Below, piece by piece: positions 1-6,254 of a stretch of 7,950 nucleotides of DNA. A program made the translations under genes and the position numbers. The stretch lies in assembly GCA_013698165.1 (NCBI GenBank), contig JACCVN010000191.1, positions 1 through 7,950 of the forward strand. Direction: 5' to 3'. Each line of letters opens with the position of its first letter. The first letter of the stretch is position 1. The notes beneath the pieces were generated by a model. That model saw only the letters and a list, made by a program, of their open reading frames with translations, was not told the origin of the DNA and searched no databases. The stretch comes from Parachlamydiaceae bacterium. GTDB taxonomy: Bacteria; Chlamydiota; Chlamydiia; Chlamydiales; Parachlamydiaceae.

Positions 1-73
1 GTATATGGCGGTACAATTATTAACTTAAAAGTTTGTGATTTTATCCCGATATTTACTGCATAAAAACAACACC

Positions 74-130
74 CTAGCCAGTGGTACGGCTTGCAGCGAT
101 AGCGAAGACTGCCGCAGCTACGGGCAAGCC
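74..130. repeat. GC-rich palindrome-bearing island in the leader (possible dispersed repeat)
   Basis: A block much richer in G+C than its AT-rich surroundings. It contains the 7-bp inverted pair ggcttgc (88-94) and gcaagcc (124-130), and a smaller cggc/gccg pair nested inside (87-90 with 111-114). It looks like an inserted small repeat or a decayed fragment of another gene. Only one copy is in the window, so the repeat status is a guess. Confidence 0.3.
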
Positions 131-169
131 AGAAAAGCCCTCATAACCCTGAAAAGAGTTCTTCTTATT

Positions 170-175
170 TATAAT
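170..175 (+). promoter_or_regulatory. Possible -10 hexamer (TATAAT)
   Basis: An exact match to the sigma70-type -10 consensus, 165 bases before the first start codon. Bases 145-153 (around accctgaa) do not resemble TTGACA and there is no extended -10 TG, so support is weak. If it is real, transcripts would carry a leader of roughly 160 bases. Confidence 0.2.
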
Positions 176-325
176 GTAAATCTTTCTATAAATTTTACTT
201 TTGTGACAACCTTGTCTCTCTATTTCAACATGTAATTTCTTTAAAGTTTCGTTTTTCTCTCTCGAGTTTCAAAAAAACGTGATCAACAAAAGAGATTCTG
301 CTAAGCTCAACACTTCTATATTCAC

Positions 326-332
326 GGGAGAG
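326..332 (+). promoter_or_regulatory. Ribosome binding site for the 340-2712 gene
   Basis: The purine run GGGAGAG ends 7 bases before the ATG at 340. It is a good Shine-Dalgarno match and fixes this start for the 790-residue frame. The overlapping frame beginning at 279 has no such site and is not a gene. Confidence 0.75.
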
Positions 333-339
333 ACTTACC

Positions 340-2712
340 ATGTTTGCATTTTTACGAAAATATCAACGCTACTTTTTTCTTTTTATCAGCATTGTCATCA
401 TCATTTCATTCTCATTCTTTGGCACTTACAACAGTTTGCCATCAGAGGATGCGCGTTCTCAAACAGCCTTCTATGCCACTGACGGAACAGCGATAAGCCG
501 GTCAGACCTTGATCAAATGGTTACCTTTCTGGGAACAGACGCTGAAGATAAAGTCCTTTTTGGCGGTTACTGGGGGCCAAACTTTTTAAATGATGGCGTC
601 ATTAAAAAGAACTTTCTGCAAACAGGCTTGGCTGAAGTCATTGCAAAACAATTTCCTGACGATATCGCTATCGATCTGAAAACGAGGCTGGTTAATGAAA
701 AGCGTTATGAGCTCTACGCACACCCTAATGCAAGCTTTGTGTCAACAGAGTCAGTCTGGGCCTATGCAGCTCCGGGCTTAATAGCAAGTTACGATTTTTT
801 ACGCAATTCATCTAATCCTGTCGATCTCGCAACTTTTAATGCGCGCGTTAAACTTTATTTAGGTGAAAAGCGTCTTCCAGCATCATATTTAAGACAATAT
901 TTGCGTTTTCAAGAAAAGCAGTACAGCTGGTTGGTACCTGATCCAAACCTAGACCGCATCGATCTTTCGCTTTTTGGATATCACACTTTAGATGACTGGT
1001 TTGGACCATCATTTGTACGTTTAGCGGCAGAATTTATTATCAATAGTGCAAAAACTGCTGAGCTTCAAGGGTATAGCGTTCCAATGGATGAGGCAATCGC
1101 TGATCTGAATCGCAATGCAGCCTTGAGCTTTAAGCAAAATGTTAACAGCCCCAATTTAGGTGTGACCAATAGTCAAGAATACCTCAATGAGCAACTTCGA
1201 CTGATGGGCATGGATCAAAGAATGGCTGCAAAGGTCTGGCAAAATGTCATGTTATTCCGACGTCTATTTCAAGACGGCGGTAATGCAATATTTGTCGACC
1301 CATCAACTTTCACAGCTTTTACAAATTACGCCAAAGAATCTGTTACTGGTGAACTATATCAACTTCCTAAAGAACTGCGCTTAGGAGATTATCGCACTTT
1401 GCAAAAACTGGAATTCTATAATGGCGCCGTTGCAAAAAGCGATGTGAAACAGCCATTAAGTCTACCAACAACTTTTCTAAATCCTGCAGAAGTTAAGAAG
1501 AATTATCCTGAGCTCGTTCAAAAGCGATATCTTCTAAAGATTGTTGCCCTGGATAAAAATTCCTTAGTTTCTAAAGTCGGTCTTAAAGAAACTTGGAATT
1601 GGGAAGTGGAAGATGCAAACTGGGCAATATTAAAGAAACAGTTTCCCGATCTTGGCGTTCTCAATGGCAACAACCGTGAAGATCGCTTTACAGCATTGGA
1701 AAGTTTAAACCCTAAAATCCGATCTAAAGTGGATTCATTCGCGCAAGCTGCTATTCTTGAAACCCATCCGGAATGGATCGCCAAAGGGCTTGAAAATGGC
1801 ACGGCAAAAACTATTGAAGTTAGCTTATCTGTCAAAAAAGGGTCTACCCACTTTATAGGTCTTGAAGATGCCTCGGCTTTGATCACACTTTTGGACCAAG
1901 CTGAGATCAATAACGATGCCGCGAATAAAAATAATAAGCTTGCAGCTTTTAGTGCTGATCAAAGACACTTCTATAGGATTGAAGTCCTAGAGAAGGCTCC
2001 AAATGAAGAGTTGATAACATTCGCTGAAGCAAATCGCAGCGGAACCCTAGACACTCTCCTTGACCAAAAACTAAAGGCCTATTATGAAGGGATCAAAACT
2101 GCTAATGCCGCTAAATTCCAGAACGAAGATAAATCCTGGAAATCTTATGGGCAAGTCAAAGAAGCAGTTGCAGATCTCTATTTTGCAAAAGTTCTTGATG
2201 CACTAAAAACTGACAGCAAAAAATCGCCCCTCTCAGGTGATAAAGTAGCTCCATTGCGGTTGCGTGCTTATGTCCAAAACATAAAAGATAAGATTCAAAA
2301 AGAACCGACTAAAGTCTCAGAATTCATTGTTTTGGAAACTGAAAAGTCTCAGGAAAATCGCCTAAGCGTTCAAAAGCCGATTGCTGATCAATGGAAACTA
2401 GAAAAGCAGGTCTTCCAAACAAATCGCAGCAGCAATGATGAAAAGCTCAACATGACTGAATTGGCAGCAATCAGCGAATGGTCTGAATTAAAAACTGCTC
2501 CAAATGGAGGGCTCTATTTCATTCGTAAAACTGACCTGGTTACTTCAGAAAATATCTCTGCAAACCTTGAAAAAGTAAAACTTGCTCGTCATCAGCTTTC
2601 GAATGACTTGCAAATGGTTCTGGGAAATAGGCTGGCAGTAAAATGGAAAGCTCAAAAGGCACTCTCATTAGAATATTTGCTTGTAAATCCGGAGATCGCA
2701 CAAATTGACTGA
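340..2712 (+). CDS. Membrane-anchored SurA/PpiD-like periplasmic protein (putative)
   Basis: A 790-residue protein. Its N-terminus has basic residues (R6, K7, R10) followed by a hydrophobic segment at about 11-29 ending in FFGTY, which reads as a type II signal anchor placing the rest in the periplasm. The remainder is soluble, lysine- and glutamate-rich and mostly helical in character. The general plan, with a short cytoplasmic tail, one membrane helix, a long helical domain and a C-terminal region with the PNGGLYFIRK-like stretch at about 721-730, resembles PpiD/SurA-type foldases. I do not see a clear catalytic parvulin motif, so a chaperone-only role is as likely as isomerase activity. 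The start is supported by GGGAGAG seven bases upstream. The next gene begins one base after its stop, suggesting joint expression. The family call is from recalled resemblance to chlamydial proteins, not a search; a lineage-specific envelope protein is the main alternative. Confidence 0.7.
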   Translation: MFAFLRKYQRYFFLFISIVIIISFSFFGTYNSLPSEDARSQTAFYATDGTAISRSDLDQMVTFLGTDAEDKVLFGGYWGPNFLNDGVIKKNFLQTGLAEVIAKQFPDDIAIDLKTRLVNEKRYELYAHPNASFVSTESVWAYAAPGLIASYDFLRNSSNPVDLATFNARVKLYLGEKRLPASYLRQYLRFQEKQYSWLVPDPNLDRIDLSLFGYHTLDDWFGPSFVRLAAEFIINSAKTAELQGYSVPMDEAIADLNRNAALSFKQNVNSPNLGVTNSQEYLNEQLRLMGMDQRMAAKVWQNVMLFRRLFQDGGNAIFVDPSTFTAFTNYAKESVTGELYQLPKELRLGDYRTLQKLEFYNGAVAKSDVKQPLSLPTTFLNPAEVKKNYPELVQKRYLLKIVALDKNSLVSKVGLKETWNWEVEDANWAILKKQFPDLGVLNGNNREDRFTALESLNPKIRSKVDSFAQAAILETHPEWIAKGLENGTAKTIEVSLSVKKGSTHFIGLEDASALITLLDQAEINNDAANKNNKLAAFSADQRHFYRIEVLEKAPNEELITFAEANRSGTLDTLLDQKLKAYYEGIKTANAAKFQNEDKSWKSYGQVKEAVADLYFAKVLDALKTDSKKSPLSGDKVAPLRLRAYVQNIKDKIQKEPTKVSEFIVLETEKSQENRLSVQKPIADQWKLEKQVFQTNRSSNDEKLNMTELAAISEWSELKTAPNGGLYFIRKTDLVTSENISANLEKVKLARHQLSNDLQMVLGNRLAVKWKAQKALSLEYLLVNPEIAQID

Positions 2713-2713
2713 C

Positions 2714-3373
2714 ATGGAAAACATCGCCCCCTTAACACCGGTCAATTTTTTTCAGTTGCAGTGCGATTGCCACTATCTTCCCCTGCAGGCCAAAAAGCCT
2801 TTTGGCCTGCAGGCAAACAATTATTCCAAATATCTACTCCCTGACACATCAGCTCTAACACATGAAGTGCATTTTGCTGAAGTGGCTCTAGGGTGGAATG
2901 AAGAGGGGATGGAAATCTATGTTTCTATCAACGAGCCCTTTACAAGGTCAAGCTATCCTACTCTTGATAGAGGTGACAGTTTCGAAGTTTGCATCGATAC
3001 CCGCAACATAAAAACCTCCGGTTACAATACACGCTTTTGCCATCATTTTTTTTGTCTTGCGGAACCTTCTGATAATATTCATGCCGGTGAGATCACTAAA
3101 TTTAGGACGGAAGATACTCATGAGCTTTGTGATGGCTGTGATCTAAAAGTGTCAAAAACCGTAAAGAAAAGCTCCTATACTCTTCAATTTCTTATTCCCG
3201 CCCATTGCCTTTTTGGTTATGATCCCGAACAAGTTGGGATGCTAGGATTTACATATCGCATCAATAGGGCTATAGGATCTTCTCAACATTTTTCTGTCTC
3301 TTCTGATGACTATCAGTTTCAGCAGCAGCCCTCCCTATGGGCCAGCTTGAAGTTAGTAGGCAGGCAACAATAA
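2714..3373 (+). CDS. CBM9/DOMON-like beta-sandwich protein of unknown function
   Basis: 219 residues from the ATG at 2714, one base after the preceding stop. A TTG at 2705 would add three residues and lies 10 bases after a GGAG at 2691-2694, so the start is uncertain; I prefer the ATG with termination-reinitiation coupling. No signal peptide or membrane segment is visible. The central pattern (VALGWNEEGMEIYV at 57-70, RGDSFEVCIDTR at 86-97, YRINRAIGSSQHFSVS at 181-196, QQPSLWASLKL at 204-214) fits the beta-strand layout of carbohydrate-binding family 9 / DOMON-like domains. Cysteine and histidine are concentrated at C109, H110, H111, C114 and the C139-x-x-C142 pair, which could bind a metal. 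Its gene contains a strong hairpin at codons 23-34 and ends inside another. Ligand and role are not known to me. The position next to an envelope protein does not settle where it acts. Confidence 0.75.
   Translation: MENIAPLTPVNFFQLQCDCHYLPLQAKKPFGLQANNYSKYLLPDTSALTHEVHFAEVALGWNEEGMEIYVSINEPFTRSSYPTLDRGDSFEVCIDTRNIKTSGYNTRFCHHFFCLAEPSDNIHAGEITKFRTEDTHELCDGCDLKVSKTVKKSSYTLQFLIPAHCLFGYDPEQVGMLGFTYRINRAIGSSQHFSVSSDDYQFQQQPSLWASLKLVGRQQ
2782..2813. repeat. 14-bp perfect inverted repeat inside the CBM9-like gene
   Basis: Arms 2782-2795 and 2800-2813 are exact reverse complements around the 4-base loop AGCC. Each arm contains the 8-base palindrome CCTGCAGG. It is in frame and encodes a duplicated LQA flanking KKPFG (residues 24-34). 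In mRNA it would be a very stable hairpin about 70 bases after the start codon. It could slow early translation, or be a small palindromic insertion tolerated by the protein. Confidence 0.85.
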
Positions 3374-3414
3374 CTTTGGCTTTTAGACTGCACCAAAGTT
3401 ATTGTTGCCTGCCT
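3358..3414. terminator. 22-bp perfect hairpin over the stop codon; possible terminator
   Basis: Arms 3358-3379 and 3393-3414 are exact reverse complements of 22 bases around a 13-base loop. The left arm encodes the final residues GRQQ and the TAA stop (3371-3373) of the CBM9-like gene. Position and strength suggest an mRNA 3' end between the first two genes and the gcv cluster. There is no T-run after either arm (cttagtccg follows on the + strand), so it is not a textbook intrinsic terminator. It may instead stabilise the 3' end against exonucleases or be a remnant of a palindromic element. The hairpin is certain from sequence; the terminator role is inferred. Confidence 0.6.
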
Positions 3415-3451
3415 CTTAGTCCGTCCCTAAATTGTTAATTGGGCTAGTACT

Positions 3452-4531
3452 ATGAAAACGATACTCTATGAGAAGCATAAAGCTTTAAATGCCAAGATCA
3501 CCGATTTTGGCGGGTGGGAAATGCCTTTGCAATACAAAGGCGCATTACAAGAACAGCGCGCTGTGCGTGAAGCTGTAGGCCTGTTCGATGTATCACATAT
3601 GGGCCGCATCATTGTGCAGGGTGTTGACGCAGAAAAACTTCTTGAATTGATTTCAACAAATAAAATTGCCGGCAAAGCTGACAACACCGCGACTTATACG
3701 GCTTGGTGCTTGCCCTCTGGTGGCTGTGTCGACGACCTCATCATCTACCGGTATCATTCCCAAAAGTTTTTTCTCATTGTCAATGCCGGAAACCGCATAA
3801 AGGACCTGGCTCATCTAAAAAAATATGCTGAAGGTTATAGAGTCGAAATCATTGATCGCTTTGAAGAAGACGGCATTCTAGCCCTGCAAGGTCCTAATGC
3901 TTTTCCGCTTATGGAGCATTTTTTTCCTGCAGCCGGCAAATTAAACCCGATGCATTTTGTTGAAGTCCCTTTTGAAAATGAAAAAGTCATCATTTCCTCC
4001 ACTGGCTATACGGGAGCCGGCGGCTATGAAATCTATACTGATAATGCCACCATTGCAACTCTCTGGGAGCATTTTCTTTCTGAGGGAGTCGGATTTGGCA
4101 TTGAGCCTGCCGGCCTTGGAGCCCGCGATATTTTACGCCTGGAAATGGGATATGCTCTTTACGGCCATGAGATCGATGAAACTATCGCCCCCACAGAAAG
4201 CGTTGCAGCCTGGGCTGTAAAAATGGACAAGCCTGAATTCATTGGCAAAGAGGCGTTGTTGGAGCTCGCAAAAGGATCTAAAAAACGGATTCAGCAAGGC
4301 ATTATACTTTTAGAGGCAGGAATCATCCGTCAAGGTTGCCCAATTTTTATAGACGGCCAACAAATTGGCACTGTGACTTCAGGGGGCTTTTCTCCTACCT
4401 TGAACCATTCAATTGGTATTGCATTAATAAATGAACAGCTTGCGGTGGGGCAGCACGTTGAAGTGGCTATCCGCAAAAATCTTTGTCAGGCTGAAATCGT
4501 TGCCCTTCCTTTCATCAATAAGAAATCATAG
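3452..4531 (+). CDS. gcvT: Glycine cleavage system T protein (aminomethyltransferase)
   Basis: 359 residues, the usual length. It takes the aminomethyl group from lipoylated GcvH, releases ammonia and forms 5,10-methylenetetrahydrofolate in the cytoplasm. Visible family signatures are FGGWEMPLQY (19-28), DVSHMG (46-51), VDDLIIYR (93-100) containing the conserved aspartate, TGYTGAGGYE (184-193), GLGARDILRLEMGYALYGHE (221-240) and TSGGFSPTLNHSIGIA (309-324). The TGYTG motif is followed by AGG where many GcvT proteins have E-[DE]-G, a variant I recall from Bacteroidetes-type sequences. The ATG at 3452 matches the normal N-terminus of the family. It has only a weak GGG (3441-3443) upstream and lies 38 bases after the long hairpin, with no clear promoter or glycine riboswitch in that gap. 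It is the first gene of a tight gcvT-H-PA-PB cluster. Confidence 0.97.
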   Translation: MKTILYEKHKALNAKITDFGGWEMPLQYKGALQEQRAVREAVGLFDVSHMGRIIVQGVDAEKLLELISTNKIAGKADNTATYTAWCLPSGGCVDDLIIYRYHSQKFFLIVNAGNRIKDLAHLKKYAEGYRVEIIDRFEEDGILALQGPNAFPLMEHFFPAAGKLNPMHFVEVPFENEKVIISSTGYTGAGGYEIYTDNATIATLWEHFLSEGVGFGIEPAGLGARDILRLEMGYALYGHEIDETIAPTESVAAWAVKMDKPEFIGKEALLELAKGSKKRIQQGIILLEAGIIRQGCPIFIDGQQIGTVTSGGFSPTLNHSIGIALINEQLAVGQHVEVAIRKNLCQAEIVALPFINKKS

Positions 4532-4534
4532 AGG
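4530..4534 (+). promoter_or_regulatory. Ribosome binding site that decides the gcvH start
   Basis: AGAGG lies 5 bases before the ATG at 4540 and overlaps the last bases of the gcvT stop codon. An in-frame GTG at 4534 would extend gcvH by two residues, but its first base is the last G of this site, so the ATG is the better start. Confidence 0.7.
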
Positions 4535-4539
4535 TGAAC

Positions 4540-4902
4540 ATGAAATTTACTGAATCGCATGAATGGATTGAAGTCCAAAATGGCCTAGGCATTGTAGGCA
4601 TTTCCAATCATGCTCAAAACGAACTTGGTGATATTGTTTACATTGAGCTACCCCAAATTGGCAAAATGGTTAAAGCCGGTGAAGAAGCGGCCGTGCTAGA
4701 ATCCACAAAGGCTGCGGCGGATGTATATTCCCCTGTCTCAGGAATAATTGAAGAGGTCAATCACAAGCTTTCTGAAACCCCGGAGCTAGTAAATAGTTCA
4801 CCGCAGCAAGAGGGCTGGATTTTTAAAATCAAGATCCAATCTCCTGAAGAACTTGATAAATTGATGGACTCAGAGAAATACCTATCACAATTCAAGGGTT
4901 AG
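4540..4902 (+). CDS. gcvH: Glycine cleavage system H protein (lipoyl carrier)
   Basis: 120 residues from the ATG at 4540, close to the typical size. It shuttles the aminomethyl intermediate from the P-protein to GcvT on a swinging lipoyl arm. The lipoylation motif VLESTKAAADVYSPVSG (52-68) places the modified lysine at K57. The N-terminal TESHEWI (4-10), the GDIVYIELPQIGK stretch (30-42) and the C-terminal GWIFKIKI are also characteristic. The gene starts 8 bases after the gcvT stop with a good ribosome binding site, and ends 2 bases before gcvPA. Lipoylation enzymes are not in the window and must be supplied from elsewhere. Some bacteria carry stand-alone H-like proteins for lipoyl relay, but the full gcv neighbourhood argues for the standard role here. 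Confidence 0.97.
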   Translation: MKFTESHEWIEVQNGLGIVGISNHAQNELGDIVYIELPQIGKMVKAGEEAAVLESTKAAADVYSPVSGIIEEVNHKLSETPELVNSSPQQEGWIFKIKIQSPEELDKLMDSEKYLSQFKG

Positions 4903-4904
4903 TC

Positions 4905-6254
4905 ATGGACTTCATCTCTAACCAAGAACCACAAATCAAAGAGATGCTTAAAGTTATCGGTGTTAACAACATCGAAGAGCTATTTTCTGCAATCCCAAAA
5001 CAATTGATCCTCCCCAGACCAGCAGTTGACGATGGACTTTCAGAGTATGAAGGCCTTCAGCTTATGCAGTCTCTCGCCGAAAAGAACCGTTATGCTTCCT
5101 TTGAAAACTACCTAGGAGCCGGTGCCTACGAGCACCATGTGCCTAGTATTGTCGGGGCTATCTGCAGCAAATCTGAATTTCTGACGTCCTACACCCCCTA
5201 CCAGGCTGAAACATCGCAAGGGATGCTGCAAGCCATTTTTGAATTCCAGTCCGCAATTGCAGCATTAACTGGCATGGATGTGTCCAATGCCTCTCTTTAT
5301 GATGGGGCTTCGACCTGTGGTGAAGCTGTGCTGATGGCCATGCGGGTTCATAAAACGCGTCAAAAAATTCTAGTTGCAGACACCCTTCACCCCCACTATA
5401 AAGATGTCTTAGATCAGTATTTGAGCAGCCATGATCTTATTGTAGAAGTCATTCCGCGAAATGCAGCTGGAAAAATCGATATCTATCACTTAAAATGCTT
5501 GCTCGATTCCAATACTGCAGCAGTACTTCTGCAATCCCCCAATTTTCTCGGCCTTATGGAAGATATTAAGCCATTGTCTGCGGCAATTAAGGAATCGGGC
5601 GCTTTATTAATACTTTGCGCTAATCCGCTAAGCTATGGAATTTTTGCTTCTGCAGGTGATCTGGGTGCGGATATTGCTATTGGAGACTGCCAGCCTTTTG
5701 GATTGCCGTTGCAATTTGGCGGCCCCTATGCCGGTTATCTGTCCTGCCGTCAGGAATTTGTACGTCAAATGCCCGGAAGGCTCATTGGCGAAACTCTTGA
5801 CACTGAAGGACGCAGAGGGTTTGTCCTGACGATGCAAGCCCGTGAACAGCATATTCGTCGCGAAAAGGCGACCTCTAATATCTGCACAAATCAAGCTCTT
5901 GCCGCACTTGCATCCCTGATTGCTATGCTCTGGTATGGAAAGGAAGGACTTCCTGAATTGGCTCTGACAAACTTTCAAAGAGCTTCCTATCTAAAAGCAG
6001 GACTTACAGCTATTCCTAGAGTAAAAGCATTAAGTGCCGGCACAATTTTTAATGAATTTGCCGTTAGCTTCAGCAAGCCTGTCGATGATGTTCAAGCAGA
6101 GTTTAGGGCCAAAGGCATTGAGCCTGGAGTTGCTCTTGGAAGATTTTATCCTGATCTGCAAGATTATCTGCTGGTCGCCGTTACCGAAACCAAGTCTCAG
6201 CAGCAACTGGACCGTTATATACAAACCGCCAGGGAAATTGTTGGTAAATTATGA
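4905..6254 (+). CDS. gcvPA: Glycine dehydrogenase (decarboxylating) subunit 1
   Basis: 449 residues, normal for the N-terminal half of a two-subunit P-protein. With GcvPB it decarboxylates glycine and loads the aminomethyl group onto GcvH. Family signatures are FENYLGAGAYEHHVP (66-80), TSYTPYQAETSQG (94-106), NASLYDGAST (128-137) and a stretch at about 305-332 including LTMQAREQHIRREKATSNI. The PLP-binding lysine is absent, as expected, because it lies in the partner subunit. An AAGGG at 4894-4898 lies 6 bases before the ATG. The stop overlaps the gcvPB start in an ATGA, giving coupled translation in roughly equal amounts. This is the natural split form, not a frameshifted long gcvP: each half has its own proper start and end. 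Confidence 0.97.
   Translation: MDFISNQEPQIKEMLKVIGVNNIEELFSAIPKQLILPRPAVDDGLSEYEGLQLMQSLAEKNRYASFENYLGAGAYEHHVPSIVGAICSKSEFLTSYTPYQAETSQGMLQAIFEFQSAIAALTGMDVSNASLYDGASTCGEAVLMAMRVHKTRQKILVADTLHPHYKDVLDQYLSSHDLIVEVIPRNAAGKIDIYHLKCLLDSNTAAVLLQSPNFLGLMEDIKPLSAAIKESGALLILCANPLSYGIFASAGDLGADIAIGDCQPFGLPLQFGGPYAGYLSCRQEFVRQMPGRLIGETLDTEGRRGFVLTMQAREQHIRREKATSNICTNQALAALASLIAMLWYGKEGLPELALTNFQRASYLKAGLTAIPRVKALSAGTIFNEFAVSFSKPVDDVQAEFRAKGIEPGVALGRFYPDLQDYLLVAVTETKSQQQLDRYIQTAREIVGKL

Larger units (their letters stand above)
1..339. other. Non-coding leader upstream of the SurA/PpiD-like gene
   Basis: No convincing gene is visible here. The only open frame of note on the + strand (35-235) has no ribosome binding site and no family-like sequence. 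The stretch holds a GC-rich island at about 74-130, a perfect TATAAT at 170-175 without a recognisable -35 hexamer 16-19 bases upstream, an AT-rich tract, and a weak 7-bp inverted repeat (250-256 with 273-279). A promoter for the downstream gene must lie here or upstream of the window. The TATAAT is the best single candidate, but in AT-rich DNA it could be chance. Confidence 0.6.

Noticed and set aside
74..130. tRNA or other structured RNA gene
   Set aside because: There is no cloverleaf, no T-loop-like motif and the stems are short with a long loop.
35..235. Plus-strand 66-residue open frame in the leader
   Set aside because: It has no ribosome binding site, crosses the GC-rich island and an AT-rich tract, and has no protein-like pattern.
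250..279. Inverted repeat cgttttt/aaaaacg as an operator or terminator
   Set aside because: The stem is only 7 bp of mostly A-T pairs with a 16-base loop, expected by chance in AT-rich DNA.
1518..1910. Minus-strand 130-residue open frame
   Set aside because: It lies wholly inside the 790-residue gene, with no family features and no own expression signals.
3374..3451. Glycine riboswitch ahead of gcvT
   Set aside because: The gap is too short and consists mainly of a simple perfect hairpin; no tandem aptamer-like structure is visible.
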